Program-made: the position numbers and the translations under genes
Shown: one piece after another, positions 11,866-23,498 of the stretch
How the letters are laid out: every line of letters starts with the position of its first letter
Numbering within the stretch: position 1 is the first letter of the stretch
NCBI GenBank assembly: GCA_034440615.1
Contig: JAOTOM010004386.1
Coordinates: 124,001 to 188,000, forward strand
DNA: 64,000 nt
Reading direction: 5' to 3'
Source of the DNA: Ashinkailepas kermadecensis
Lineage: Eukaryota > Arthropoda > Thecostraca > Neolepadidae
The notes under the pieces: model-generated
The model's database searches: none
What the model saw: only the letters and a program-made list of their open reading frames with translations
What the model was told of the DNA's origin: nothing

Positions 11866-13456
11866 TTTCCGACGACAGCCTGGTTAGGCGTCTCTCTCTC
11901 TCTCTGACGACAGCCTGGTTAGGCGTCTCTCTGACGACAGCCTGGTTAGGCGTCTCTCTCTCTCTGACGACAGCCTGGTTAGGCGTCTCTCTGACGACAG
12001 CCTGGTTAGGCGTCTCTCTCTCTCTCTCTCTCTGACGACAGCCTGGTTAGGTGTCTCTCTGACGACAGCCTGGTTAGGCGTCTCTCTGACGACAGCCTGG
12101 TTAGGCGTCTCTCTCTCTCTGACGACAGCCTGGTTAGGCGTCTCTCTGACGACAGCCTGGTTAGGCGTCTCTCTGACGACAGCCTGGTTAGGCGTCTCTC
12201 TCTCTGACGACAGCCTGGTTAGGCGTCTCTCTGACGACAGCCTGGTTATGCGTTCCTCTGACGACAGCCTGGTTAGGCGTTCTCTCTCTGACGACAGCCT
12301 GGTTAGGCGTCTCTCTGACGACAGCCTGGTTAGGCGTCTCTCTCTCTGACGACAGCCTGGTTAGGCGTCTCTCTCTCTGACGACAGCCTGGTTAGGCGTC
12401 TCTCTGACGACAGCCTGGTTAGGCGTCTCTCCGATGACAGCCTGGTTAGGCGTCTCTCTGACGACAGCCTGGTTAGGCGTCTCTCTGACGACAGCCTGGT
12501 TAGGCGTCTCTCCGATGACAGCCTGGTTAGGCGTCTCTCTGACGACAGCCTGGTTAGGCGTCTCTCCGATGACAGCCTGGTTAGGCGTCTCTCTGACGAC
12601 AGCCTGGTTAGGCGTCTCTCTCTCTGACGACAGCCTGGTTAGGCGTCTCTCTGACGACAGCCTGGTTAGGCGTCTCTCTGACGACAGCCTGGTTAGGCGT
12701 CTCTCTGACGACAGCCTGGTTAGGCGTCTCTCTGACGACAGCCTGGTTATGCGTCTCTCCAATGACAGCCTGGTTAGGCGTCTCTCTGACGACAGCCTGG
12801 TTAGGCGTCTCTCCGATGACAGCCTGGTTAGGCGTCTCTCTGACGACAGCCTGGTTAGGCGTCTCTCCGATGACAGCCTGGTTAAGCGTCTCTCTGACGA
12901 CAGCCTGGTTAGGCGTCTCTCCAATGACATCCTGGTTAGGCGTCTCTCTGACGACAGCCTGGTTAGGCGTCTTCTTCTCTCTGACGACAGCCTGGTTAGG
13001 CGTCTCTCTGACGACAGCCTGGTTAGGCGTCTCTCCGATGACAGCCTGGTTAGGCGTCTCTCTGACGACAGCCTGGTTAGGCGTCTCTCTGACGACAGCC
13101 TGGTTAGGCGTCTCTCTGACGACAGCCTGGTTAGGCTTCTCTCTCTCTCTCTCTCTGACGACAGCCTGGTTAGGCGTCTCTCTGACGACAGCCTGGTTAG
13201 GCGTCTCTCCGATGACAGCCTGGTTAGGCGTCTCTCTGACGACAGCCTGGTTAGGCGTCTCTCCGATGACAGCCTGGTTAGGCGTCTCTCCGATGACAGC
13301 CTGGTTAGGCGTCTCTCTCTCTGACGACAGCCTGGTTAGGCGTCTCTCTGACGACAGCCTGGTTAGGCGTCTCTCTCTCTGACGACAGCCTGGTTAGGCG
13401 TCTCTCTGACGACAGCCTGGTTAGGCGTCTCTCCGATGACAGCCTGGTTAGGCGTT
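11866..13456 (+). repeat. 27-bp satellite, about 55 copies, with CT spacers
   Basis: The unit is TCTCTCTGACGACAGCCTGG plus TTAGGCG. Many units are separated by extra CT pairs, so the array mixes a minisatellite with a microsatellite. CTCCGATGACAGC is a common variant that is spread through the array. Since 27 is divisible by three, long repetitive frames (LSDDSLVRR) arise on the + strand and matching ones on the - strand. Confidence 0.95.
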
Positions 13457-14772
13457 TCTGGCTCATGCCTATTGGCAGAGCCTGCACGTTGTACATTCGC
13501 GAAGCATAAAGATGAAATTAAGCGTGCAATTGCCGCACGAAGATGCAATATGACGACCTTTCAAATAGCGAATTTATTTTTGACTGCCGCAAAATATCCG
13601 CTAATGATCAGTAGTGGAGAAAGGGAACCCTTCTCTTTGCAATCACCCCAGCCCTGGAAGCTGTGGAGGCAAATGACATGACTTGTTCGACTTGAGCAAC
13701 GTGCTGTGAAAGTACCCAAGGTCGCGTCCAACATCGTCCCAGCAGGTAACGGTTCCAGGCTCCAGGCTGAACGAGGTAGTCGACGTTAAGCGCATTCACT
13801 CTAACGGAATCCATCACACTGCAAAACTATCATCCATCTTGACAGTAATTGACTCTTGTGTACGGTTATTAATTCCACACCAACAGGATAACAATTTCGT
13901 AAATGTGTGTAGTCGTTAAGTTTTAGCTGCACACCCTGAGCACGTAGACGGTTAATATTCCCAGGTTGTTAGTTGCATGCGTCGCACAATAATATGTATA
14001 GTCGTAGCCGATCAAAATTTCGGTCATCCCATGGCCCAGGTTTTTTAATCAATCTTAATTGGTATGTAGCTAGTTAATCGAACCTTGGTAGGAGTGCTCA
14101 CATTGGTACTTGTCTGCACTATCAGTCCTTTATTGTTGCGGTTGTATGTTTTTCAATCTTAACGGGACGGAATCAATAACATCTCTGAGCGTTTATCGTA
14201 CGCTCATTTTCGGTCAGTTTGTAGTTCAAAATTGCATCATCATTGTAAGAAGAATGTGTTTGCAGTAGTGGCATGTAATTATTATATGCTGTCAATCAGG
14301 CTCCATGCCGGCGCCGGAAGGACTCAACACGACTTTCGGCGAAGTTCTCGTGCGAACTCACTCCGCAGCTGCTGTCGCCTACTTCCTCGTGATTGGTGCT
14401 TCAGCTGCTCCATTGTGTGTGACGTTTCCTGCATAAACAACAACCCTATCAGTCCCAGAGAGCGGACCAAGGACGCAGCAGAGATAGATTGGCCGATTCT
14501 GTATCTCACTGCCCACTCGATAGAAAATGGATGCACACCATCTGTTCACTCGATCAGTTATAGAGCCACTGAGCCACTGAGCTGTCCCGCAATCGGATAA
14601 CTCTTTTCGCACTCAAATAATCAGCAACGAGCTTAAATGAATCAGCCACGTCCAACCTTCTGTGGTAATTGTTTAATATCAGAAGAATCATCGATACTCA
14701 TTATGTGCGCACAATTTACCGGAACGCTGGTACAGTATTGTGGCTGTGGCGTTCCTGTGGTCACATTATCGC
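13457..14772. other. Unannotated intron sequence
   Basis: No gene, RNA or transposon protein is recognised in about 1.3 kb. Confidence 0.5.
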
Positions 14773-14974
14773 CGTGCTAGAGCACACCAGCACACGAGCA
14801 AAGGCCTTCACGTCCGGATAAGCCGTGCTAGAGCACACCAGCACACGAGCAAAGGCCTTCACGTCCGGATAAGCCGTGCTAGAGCACACCAGCACACGAG
14901 CAAAGGCCTTCACGTCCGGATAAGCCGTGCTAGAGCACACCAGCACACGAGCAAAGGCCTTCACGTCCGGCTAA
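14773..14974 (+). repeat. 51-bp minisatellite, 4 near-identical copies
   Basis: The unit starts CGTGCTAGAGCACACCAGCA and contains AAGGCCTTCACGTCCGGATA. Copies are almost identical, suggesting recent duplication. CTAGAGCAC and GTGCTAG give each unit a small inverted repeat. Confidence 0.9.
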
Positions 14975-15357
14975 GGCGACACAAACTGCACTGAACGTAT
15001 GTTCCGTTGTGGAAGCCAAGCACCTTGAGCATGTCTACGCCACTACACCTGAGTAAGTGGCACCAGTGGTGGAAGGCCACTCTGGTCCCCGGACGTGCCT
15101 TGTTATCTGTTGTCATCTGTTGTTGTCTGTTGTTCGCTTTTCCAACAAAATGTCGCAACTACATCGGTGCATAGAAGGTGGTTTTGGATTACATAGTTTG
15201 ATATTAGTGCTTATTTCAGTTCACCTCGCAACCACAATATGCCTGGATAAGCAAACTCGGTCGCAAACTGGCAGGAACCTTCCAAGCAAGAAACAAAATT
15301 TGAACAGAGCATGCAGTATGGTTCAAGTTATCACATGCTCGATGTATAATAATGTAA

Positions 15358-15640
<283 letters not shown>

Positions 15641-15723
15641 ATATACATACTTATAGGCTGCTAGTGTGTACTGACGTGTGATGATGTATGCTGAGGTGTG
15701 ATAATGTGTGTCCTGTCCCACAG

Positions 15724-15868
15724 ACCTCCATGGACGGCAACCAGACCACCAGTGTACTGTCTCTGAACGCCAGTCGGGAGCACAATAACCAGCACCTCAT
15801 ATGTCGGGTAGAGAACCCGGAGCTGCCGGGGACGTCGATGGAGGACGCCTGGCGCATCACCGTCAAGT
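15724..15868 (+). CDS. Sidestep-like exon: second half of Ig3
   Basis: The exon follows TGTCCTGTCCCACAG and starts in phase 0, matching the end of the exon at 4813-4964. It encodes 48 residues plus one base, and the donor is T|GTGGGT. 'DGNQTTSVLSLNASREH' carries NQT and NAS glycosylation sequons. 'LICRVENPELPG' supplies the F-strand cysteine of Ig3 with the 'CRxENP' signature of the family. The residue split across the next junction becomes Tyr, giving 'VKYPPEVSL', the usual Sidestep linker into Ig4. This reconstruction fixes an otherwise weak donor choice at 15868/15869. A TA tract of roughly 280 bp ends about 90 bp upstream of the exon. Confidence 0.92.
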
Positions 15869-17410
15869 GTGGGTACCCACCAGCACGGCCCGCCTCGAGG
15901 CTTCCGTAACAATATCACAACACATCTACCGGGCTATATCTATCATTTACTGCCGTATCGGCCATTCAAGTGTTCTATTGAGCCAAAAACTACCAAACCG
16001 TAAAATGCAACCACATCTAGTTGTTTGTGTTCAACTATGTATGACCTTTGTAAATCCAACAGCTTGGCAGTTATATAACTGTATGTGGATGCATATATAC
16101 AATACGTGGAGATATGCATAGGTGCGTATATGTAAATGAATATATATATATATATATATATATGCATGTTACGGTAAGCTATGCATCGGGAAGTCATCTT
16201 GTTCATAGCCGGTAAGAATGTTGGTTGGCGGGACCAAATTGGACACGGGCGGCTGCTTTTTAACGCACATTTTCCAGGACCAATCATAGGTGAATAGGTC
16301 ATCTGAGTTTATTGCTGGTTGTGGGTGTAATTTACCTTCGACGTGGCGCCGACTGATGGAACATGCAGCGACAATCTGTGTAAGGTGTTCCGGATCAGGA
16401 TTTGATCTTAAGTGGGGCTCTGCTGTCGTAAATCTAAATATGATCGTGCGTCTTAGAGGATATGCTGGAAGACCGCCGAATAAAAAGCTTCATTAGTGAA
16501 GTACTTGAGATCACAGATCATATGTTGAATGGAATAACCAAAAGTCGAAGATGCACCTTTTGTCGAATGGTGCTGGATCTTTTGTCCAATAGTCTTGCCT
16601 ATAACCCAATTGCGTGTGGTTCAATGTAATGCAGAACATCTGATATACAATTTAAAGTAATACAATGTGATAATTTGGGACACAAATTCTGGAATTGAGT
16701 ACAAAAGTGACAGGGTTAAACCTTCACGGAAGTTATCCAAGATGGTATAAAAATGTAGCATATTCAATTTTCGTTTAGCTAAGAACAATGGAAACTGTCA
16801 GCACATCACACCGAAGATATATGACGCGTTTTTATTACATGATGTTGAGTGGCCAATTGCTCCCATTTCTCTTTAAGGGCAAACATAAGACAGGGTGAAA
16901 TGATGTGATAATAAAACGAATTACACATAATAAGAGAGCTTGTAGCAATGTTTTTTTTTTTTCTTCTCAAATTTGACCATTGGAAATGACTTACACCTCC
17001 TCTAGAAACTAGAATATAGCATTAATAATAGCAAGCCCACTCTGATGGTGTTCGTTCACAAACCCACCACCAGAGCAGCGCCACCGGTATTATATCCACT
17101 CATGACGCCTAACGTAACGTCTTACGAAACACCAAGCTTGATATTGGAAGTTAAACAAATGCGGGTTTCTCTACACAATTCGGCAACACGTGTGATTTGT
17201 GTACATCCCTGTTAACAGAACACGCTTTTTTATTGAACAGCTTGCAAGGTGAATTCCCGGCCCGAAACCAGAAGCATCACGAATGCGCAACGTCTCAGCT
17301 GTTGATGTGCAACCAGATGTACTGGCCGTGTCCGGTGTCGGCATATCATAGCATGTGTGTAATGACGTCGTGTGGTGGTGACCTGAGACGTCGTTGTTTG
17401 ACATTCGCAG
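15869..17410. other. Intron between Ig3 and Ig4 exons
   Basis: 1,542 bp with a small AT tract at about 16139-16163. No gene or transposon is recognised. The sequence is AT-rich compared with the exons on either side. Confidence 0.7.
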
Positions 17411-17541
17411 ACCCCCCAGAGGTCAGCCTGAGCCTCGGTCATCAGATGAATCCGGCAGCTCTGAAGGAGGGCACCGATGCATACCTGGAGTGTCACATCA
17501 GGGCCAATCCCTGGATCTACAAAATCGAGTGGCTTCACGAT
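17411..17541 (+). CDS. Sidestep-like exon: first half of Ig4
   Basis: The acceptor is TTTGACATTCGCAG. The first two bases complete the Tyr codon of the 'YPPEVSLSLG' linker, and the exon ends in phase 0 before GTAAGA. It encodes 43 whole codons. 'EGTDAYLECHIRANPW' with 'KIEWLHD' is close to the family's most conserved stretch (E-G-x-D-x-Y-x-E-C-x-x-x-A-N-P, then WxH), and it supplies the B-strand cysteine and core Trp of Ig4. This is the strongest single piece of evidence for assigning the gene to the Sidestep family rather than to a generic Ig receptor such as a Dpr, DIP or Turtle protein. Confidence 0.94.
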
Positions 17542-17675
17542 GTAAGAACGGCCGGCTGGGCCGAACAGAACTCAGTGTCAATGTCAGAAGCATGGTGGCC
17601 TGCACACCGTGCTATTCGCCATGTGTACGCGATATTGATCGCCTACGCATCCTGCCACATCGTCTGTTGTATCTG

Positions 17676-17700
17676 CTGCTGCTGCTGCTGCTGCTGCTGT
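17676..17700 (+). repeat. (CTG)8 microsatellite
   Basis: Eight CTG triplets about 135 bp downstream of the donor at 17542, in intron. Confidence 0.9.
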
Positions 17701-17932
17701 TGACATCTGCTCTAAGACCGCAGCTCCAGATGTAAACAAAGGGCGGCATCAGCGAGAGTGATGTTTTGGGTAGGGAATAAATTTGTGTCACACCAATGCA
17801 TCTTCTCGGTGTTCATTTTACCCTCCGCTCCTGCCACCGGTATTCGAATTGCCGTCGACGGTGAAGCAGTTCAACTTCGAATGTAAATTACCTCTACCTT
17901 GTGTACTTATTCTGGCTGGAATCGATCATTTC

Positions 17933-18412
17933 GTCTCTTATTATGTCTAAACGCTTTATAACTTTATATAGGGTGTACCTAGCAGTGGATTCAGCACCTT
18001 CCTTCGGGATGTGATACTGATTAGATTGTCTATGGTAGCACGATGGGTATGATGGGAGGAGTTTGTAATTGTTGAGTGTGTTATGCAATATGAAGTGAGT
18101 CTCTTATTAAGTATAAACGCTTTATAACTTTATATAGGGTTTACCTAGCAGTGGATTCAGCACCTTCCTTCCGGATGTGATACTGATGAGATTGTCTATG
18201 GTAGCACAATGGGAGTGTGTTATGCAATAGCAAGTGAATTGGTGCTAGATAGACTGCGATATATAGCTTCCTAGGAACTTGAGGTAAGGGATTGATTGGG
18301 GTGAGAGTATGTACATTTCTAGTACCTTTTCCAGATAGGCTTAACCCAGATGGGCTCCTGTGGCTCTTATTAAGTCTTAACACTTTATGACTTTATGACT
18401 ATATTTCCAGTT
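17933..18412 (+). mobile_element. 5'-truncated LINE 3' end, CR1-like family, with internal duplication
   Basis: This block matches the reverse complement of 62522-62830, the 3' untranslated end of the LINE on the right edge. It carries TAGCAGTGGATTCAGCACCT, AGATTGTCTATGGTAGCAC and CTTAACACTTTATGAC in the same order. Part of it (about 17933-18098) is a tandem duplicate of the next 166 bp. It ends in ACTTTATGACTTTATGAC, a short tandem tail typical of CR1-type retrotransposons. It lies in the intron in the same orientation as the host gene. Confidence 0.8.
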
Positions 18413-18689
18413 GGAAATTCTCGAATGCTCAGAAAGAAAAAAAAATCGGACGACGTTCATAGCACAGCTGACTTGCTTGTGCCGAAGGATCGCTTCCGGA
18501 GCAAACGGCACAACACCAGCGCCTTGTGAAGCCCATCAGGCTAAACAAATATTAATGCAGTTTGACATGACTAAGTAAACCTTGAACGCATCGACTTCTT
18601 CGTGAGCAGATCCCTTGTGTGTCGTTCCTAGCGTCGATGCGCACCGCAAGCATCCGCCTTCGTTGCTGTGAAGCGTGTCGCGGGTTTCA

Positions 18690-18860
18690 CTGCTCCCCAT
18701 GAAGCTGCCGGTTCACAGCCGTACCCCAGCACGCTTCCCGTGAGGGTGCCGGTTTGCAGCCGTGCCCCAGCACGCTCTCCGTGAGGGTGCCGGTTCACAG
18801 CCGGACCCCAGCACGCTCTCCGTGAGGGTGCCGGCTTGCAGCCGTACCCCAGCACGCCTC
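18690..18860 (+). repeat. 41-bp minisatellite, about 4 copies, next to a splice acceptor
   Basis: The unit contains CGTGAGGGTGCCGG, TTCACAGCCG and ACCCCAGCACGCTC. The array ends about 15 bp before the acceptor at 18873. CCGTGAGGGTGCCGG resembles CCGCGAGGGTGTGG inside the adjacent exon (about 18898-18911), so the unit may include exon-derived bases. This link is weaker than the one on the donor side. Confidence 0.85.
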
Positions 18861-18873
18861 TGCACGTTGGCAG

Positions 18874-19033
18874 GGCGCCGTTCTGCAGCAGAACAGCCGC
18901 GAGGGTGTGGCGATGATCAACGTGTCGCTGGTGATGCAGCAGCTCGACCGACACCGCTCCGGCCAGTACGTCTGTCGGGTGACCAACAGCGAGGGCGAGA
19001 ACGTCAGCAACCCCATACGGCTCAGCATACAGC
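18874..19033 (+). CDS. Sidestep-like exon: second half of Ig4
   Basis: The exon begins after CACGTTGGCAG in phase 0 and ends in phase 1 at C|GTAAGT. It encodes 53 residues. 'INVSLVMQQLDRHRSGQYVC' is the E-to-F strand of Ig4, with the D-x-G-x-Y-x-C pattern in which Arg/Ser replace the usual Ala. 'RVTNSEGENVSNPIRLSIQ' forms the G strand. NVS sequons occur twice. The split codon becomes His with the next exon, giving 'SIQHAPACK', equivalent to the family's 'VKYAPVC' linker. Two arrays touch the exon: a 41-bp array ends just before the acceptor, and a repeat that copies the exon's 3' end and donor begins immediately after it. Confidence 0.92.
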
Positions 19034-19330
19034 GTAAGTCACCAAACACATACGGCTCAGCATACAGCGTAAGTCCACCATCACATGCGGCTCAACATAA
19101 AGCGTAAGATAACCGCCGCATACGGCTGGACGGTGAACATGCGACTTAAGTCGGCCACATGCGGCTCAACATGCGACTTAAGTCGGCCGCACACGGCTCA
19201 ACATGCGACTTAGGTCGGCCACACACGGCGCAGCATGCGACTTAAGTCGGCCACACACGGCTCAGCATGCGATTTAAGTCGGCCACACACGGCTCAACAT
19301 GCGACTCAACACGCGCACTGGAGGGGGGCG
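19014..19330 (+). repeat. Minisatellite built from an exon end and its splice donor
   Basis: The exon ends CTCAGCATACAGC|GTAAGT at 19033. The same 19 bases recur exactly 35 bp downstream (donor at 19069), then as AACATAAAGC|GTAAGA at 19104. They grade into degenerate units of about 32-34 bp with CGGCTCAACATGCGACTTAA and GTCGGCCACA. The array therefore starts inside the coding exon and carries copies of its 5' splice site. The second donor is 35 bp away, which would change the reading frame if used. Confidence 0.85.
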
Positions 19331-20160
19331 AAATCCGCCCACCCCTCCGGTTTTTCGTATATAACTGCAGATTTTACCGGTCGATGTACGCGCTTTTCTC
19401 CGTACCTGCTTAGAAATGACCGGCACGTCGTTTAAAGTAAGAAACATGGAAATCGGCCGAAAAATTTCAAGTTAGGGGCCGCTAAAGTCAAAAAAATTCC
19501 CAGCGCCGGACCACAAAAATCGGCGCTGATGCGCTTCCCGTATATCCGCAAAAGGGAAGTGTTCTTGGCAACACTAGCGACTTGTTTGATGCATATTGAT
19601 ATGCTATATAGTTTCAAGGCCATGTTAGGTCACCGAGGTCAAGTCAGGTCAAGTTCATGACAGGTCAATGGAACCAAACTTGATCAACTGGAATGTTGTC
19701 ATAAATGCACTACTGTTTGTCGTTTGTACTGTTTGTCATTGCGTTTCCATACTTTATTCATGTACTTCACTCCTTTCTTCGCGAAGCCGATTGCGCCGAG
19801 CTGCTCGACGGAGCAGTCGGGCGGGCGGCCCGGTTCCGGTAACTGGAACAGGTAACTGACCTGATAAGGTGCTGCTATATAGGTGACCTGAGGTCAAATG
19901 TCGGGTCTAGCATCTGTATTGCATCATTCGTAATGTCCAAAACATCATTGATGCCCATTTCGGAGCATTTAAACACAATCACAGCGATCCATAACAATGA
20001 CAAGCCAAGCCACGCAAAACAAGAAAATTTTGACAAATGTGACCTCATTTGACCTTGAAGATAGTGACATAAGGTAATGAAATTTGCACACAATAGAGTT
20101 CACTACCGTACCCATCCATCCTGCGAATATCGTGCCTCCAGCTTTAATAGAAGCCGAGAT

Positions 20161-20202
20161 CTTAGGGGGGGGGGGTGGCGGAATCCGCCCCCCCCCCTCC
20201 AG
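20161..20202. repeat. G-run/C-run perfect hairpin
   Basis: A G run is followed by GGCGGAATCCGCC and a C run. The core is a perfect palindrome, so the arms can pair over more than 15 bases. Related GCGGAATCC or GGATTCCGCC cores lie near 19328, 41011, 41180 and 42305. Confidence 0.8.
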
Positions 20203-20224
20203 TGCGCGTAATTTTCAGAGGCCC

Positions 20225-20490
20225 TCCAGGGCGCGTGTTAAGTCGGTCACGCACGGCTCAATATGCGCCTTAAGTCTGCCACACACTGCTCAACATGTAA
20301 CGCGGTTGAGATGTGCCATGCAGAGTACAATGCGAATGCAACGCATGTGAGCTGGTGCCTCGGCTCAGCACTCAATATGAGTCAGCAATGGCGTGCGACT
20401 CAGCGTACAGCATACTCAGTGATCTCATATGACTCACCATGCAACGCAAGCCGGCCGGCACCTGTAGTCCAGCATACAGCGTAAGTCAGC
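20225..20490 (+). repeat. Second block of the exon-donor minisatellite
   Basis: Degenerate units (GTTAAGTCGGTCACGCACGG, CTTAAGTCTGCCACACACTG) reappear 0.9 kb after the first block. They end in an exact AGCATACAGC|GTAAGTCA at 20471-20488, identical to the exon junction at 19033. This is a fourth intact copy of the donor, 1.4 kb into the intron. Confidence 0.75.
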
Positions 20491-20661
20491 AGCCACTTCT
20501 CACCCTATAGCTCGAGCCAGTAATTCAATGCCAGTCTTACTTCACCCACCCGGCCACAATAATTATGCAGTGTAAGCGATTTGCACGATTCTACCGAGCA
20601 GTCCACGTACGTTAGCAGTTATGCGGTTGAGCGGCGTGTGTAATCTCTGTGTCCATCGTGA

Positions 20662-20735
20662 TAGTTAGTTAGTTATTTGGGCTTTCGGGCGCTTCTGTCC
20701 ATCATGATAAATGATGGCAATAAATGAACTCCCGT
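20662..20735 (+). repeat. Short dispersed repeat (GGGCTT family), diverged copy
   Basis: AGTTAGTTATTTGGGCTTTC with a GGGCGCTTCTG continuation resembles 35702-35760 and 37801-37860. It is the most diverged of the three and the identity is modest. Confidence 0.45.
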
Positions 20736-21030
20736 ATTGTGACGGGTGGGTGAATTCTCCCTCCTCCTGATATTTCATGGCAAAGCTCCAATGGCATTCA
20801 TGTCATTGCATTGCAATTTCGTGTATCTTCGAACAATTGATGAACGCAGACTGCGTATTTTTCATCATTTAATACAACGAAGAATATTTTTCATCAGGTC
20901 CAGTATCTTCATGCACCGGAGCTGCGGCGGGTCAAAATCTGGTCACGATCTCGGCTCATCGCGATTTCTAAATTTGCATTGAAACATTTCTTATCAAGAA
21001 ACCATGCAAGATTCAGCCGAGACCTAGGTG

Positions 21031-21090
21031 TCAATGTGTCAATGTGTCAATGTGTCAATGTGTCAATGTGTCAACTAAGATGTCAATGTG
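21031..21090 (+). repeat. 8-bp tandem repeat
   Basis: About five copies of TGTCAATG near 21031-21075, then TGTCAACTAAGATGTCAATG. Confidence 0.85.
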
Positions 21091-21265
21091 TATATGCAAT
21101 TATGCAAAGATAAAACAAAAAGCAAAAAGGCCACCTCAGATCACACTGGGGAAAATGAAGGCTTAAGCTAGACAAAAAACGTGTTTAACGGATAACCGTG
21201 TCATATGCAATATACGTGAACGCCTGCATTATACGTAGTTGCAATATGTGTGCTGTAAAAGCGTT

Positions 21266-21393
21266 TTAGAGTTCAAGTCCATATCACACCATGTCACCTG
21301 GATAACGTGAAGTCCAAGTCCATATCACACCATGTCACCTGGATAACGTGAAGTCCAAGTCCATATCACACCATGTCACCTGGATAACGTGAA
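21266..21393 (+). repeat. 41-bp tandem repeat, 3 copies
   Basis: Three nearly identical copies of a unit containing AGTCCATATCACACCATGTC and ACCTGGATAACGTGA. Confidence 0.9.
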
Positions 21394-21789
21394 GACTGCA
21401 GTGGGTGCATGCATTCGAGGCGCTTTGGAGTCTAAAATACGGATTATTACGAAGCAAAGATGAACAAATGTCTAAATCAGGATACGTTTGCTCACTGATT
21501 CATATTTTGATGGGATTAGGGCCACTAAAGTTGATTTGACAATTTTGCAAGGTTTGGTCGGAAAAGTTGCGGACAAGTTAGACAATGTTGTATTTTGTTC
21601 CCCAACTTACCAAAAAGAGGGAAGCAATTCACTTTGCATTGGTGACAATCCCTGAACTTTTCCCGACAACCATCTATTTCGAAAATCGTCAGTTTCAACA
21701 GCTTATCACATATTTTAAGGTCGTTTACCCTGGTCCGATCTTTGACCTTGACCTTTGCACTTAGTGTCCTATAAGAAGTGTTCAGTTAA

Positions 21790-21995
21790 CGTGATACCCG
21801 TATTGAAGTGCGAAATCGCACTTGTTTTACGACCAGTCCGAAGACTACTCTAGGAGACACTACATCCCAACATTGACTTGATGGACCTGTCCTGGACGGT
21901 CAAGCAAACGATGTATATAGCAATGTTCCGAGTAGCTCTGGAACTTCAAGGATTATGCCGTTCACCATATTATCCATCTAGACTAGAACATAATT
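21790..21995 (+). repeat. Unclassified dispersed repeat, matches 38915-39115
   Basis: Shared segments in order are TTGTTTTACGAC, ATTGAC followed by GAC-CTG, GTATATAGC or ATATATAGCGA, TCTGGAACTT or CTCGGAACATT, GGATTATGCCGTT or CGATTATGTCGTT, and ATCCATCTAGACT or ATCTATCTATCTGGCT. The two copies share orientation. No coding capacity is seen. Confidence 0.5.
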
Positions 21996-22079
21996 GTACG
22001 CGTGGGGTCAAATTGACACTTCCGCCTCCTAGCACTGATACGACAGGATATTTTGTACTGTAACTGTTAAGGAAACTCA

Positions 22080-23341
22080 CCGCACTAGTCATGGAGCGGC
22101 ACGTTTCAGATATTAAGTGTCACACTGTCAGAACATCACACGCGGATATCTTTATAATGGTTCCCACCTATATATAGGTGGGATGGAATCTGTGCGACTT
22201 TCCGTACAGGAGCATAATTCATCTGCTCCAGCACTGACAGCCATTTATTGCAATTTTATGAGCTGAAGATGATGCTCACAAGCAATTTAAATTATTTGCA
22301 AGTTATGACGCTCCAGTGCTGTTGACGCGCCCTGTGTCTACTTGTCCTATACTCAACAAGCTTTTTGTCGAATTATCCTATTCTCGTTTCGATTATTGTG
22401 TGGGACGTCTCGTCCAATGCCACCAACATGACGGATGCACCTGGCACGTCTTTCATCTGGAAGTAATGACGCGTTTTGTGTGTCCGCCGGCACGTTCACA
22501 ATGCCGTGACCGTGACACGTTAACCGTGACACGTGTACGACGAGGCACTCTCGACTCGCTGACGAGCGTCCCCTGCATCGATTCGATACCGCTCCATGCC
22601 GTCACTATCGACGGTGTGTGAACGGTGCGCCGTGTACCGTCGTGTCTGAACTCCGGCAACCGATGGGAAATGTGCGCGGAAATAAAACACCGATCGCCGT
22701 TCCATTGTGATTCAGTGGCTGCTATTTGAACATATTCCCCGCGCGGCTGCCGCGCCCTTGATGGTCGCCGAACTCGGCTAAAATTGCTGCCAGCCAGCAG
22801 AAAACTACGTAAACAAGCGTTCAATTTGGAGCCGGTTATTACGACGACATTGCGTCCGCCGTTCCTGCGGCGCAGCGTTTGTGATCCTCGGGCGCGGCCG
22901 TGATGGCGCCACTGTCCCTCGTGTCAGGTGCACGCGATTTTCGTCGCAGGCGATGCGCCCCAAGCCAAAATAGCCAACCATTTGATTTTCTGCTCAGCTA
23001 ACACCACGAGCGCGTGTGATAGTGACGTCATCGTGGCATTATTGTGAAATAGACACCCTGCGCGGCCGCAGCGACGAAGACAATGACGTCCTATTATCCG
23101 GGAACAAACTGAACGCTTGTTAATAGACCACTTGTGTTCCATTGTGACACTATGGCAGGGAATCGAATAATATGCTAACTGGATGTGAAGTCGCCTCACC
23201 CATACCTATCAAAAGTTTCATTTTTTTCAAGGAATATATCGGTTAAATTAACAAAATAATTCATTTCCCGCATATTTCTGGCGCACTTGAGACCCCGTTA
23301 AGAAGTCTTAGACATGTGCATGCTGTATGGCCATGTTTCAG
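22080..23341. other. Remainder of the Ig4-Ig5 intron
   Basis: No gene or named repeat is recognised. The open frames around 22316-22824 on either strand overlap each other and show no domain. Confidence 0.5.
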
Positions 23342-23498
23342 ACGCGCCGGCGTGCAAATCGAACCAGCATCGTCAGTACCACGTGGCCAAGTACGAGCAG
23401 GTGACGATCCCCTGCCAGGTGGAGTCCAACCCTCCGGACGTGGTGTTCCGGTGGCGGCTCAACAACACGAAGCAAGTTCTAGAGATCAGTCCCGACAG
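23342..23498 (+). CDS. Sidestep-like exon: first half of Ig5
   Basis: The acceptor is GGCCATGTTTCAG. Two bases complete the preceding codon, 51 codons follow, and two bases are left at the donor AG|GTATGG. 'HAPACKSNQ' holds the extra N-terminal cysteine characteristic of the last Ig of Sidestep proteins. 'VTIPCQVESNPPDVVFRWRL' holds the B-strand cysteine and the core Trp, with the 'V-x-S/A-x-P-P-x-V/I-x-F' pattern of the family. 'NNTK' is a sequon. The phase-2 junction inside this domain differs from the phase-0 junctions inside Ig3 and Ig4. Confidence 0.92.

Noticed and set aside
12361..13382. Repetitive 'LSDDSLVRR' open frame of about 300 codons
   Set aside because: It is a translation of the 27-bp satellite, with equally long frames on the opposite strand.
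14773..14974. CRISPR-like array
   Set aside because: The four units are contiguous 51-bp copies with no unique spacers, in a eukaryotic intron.
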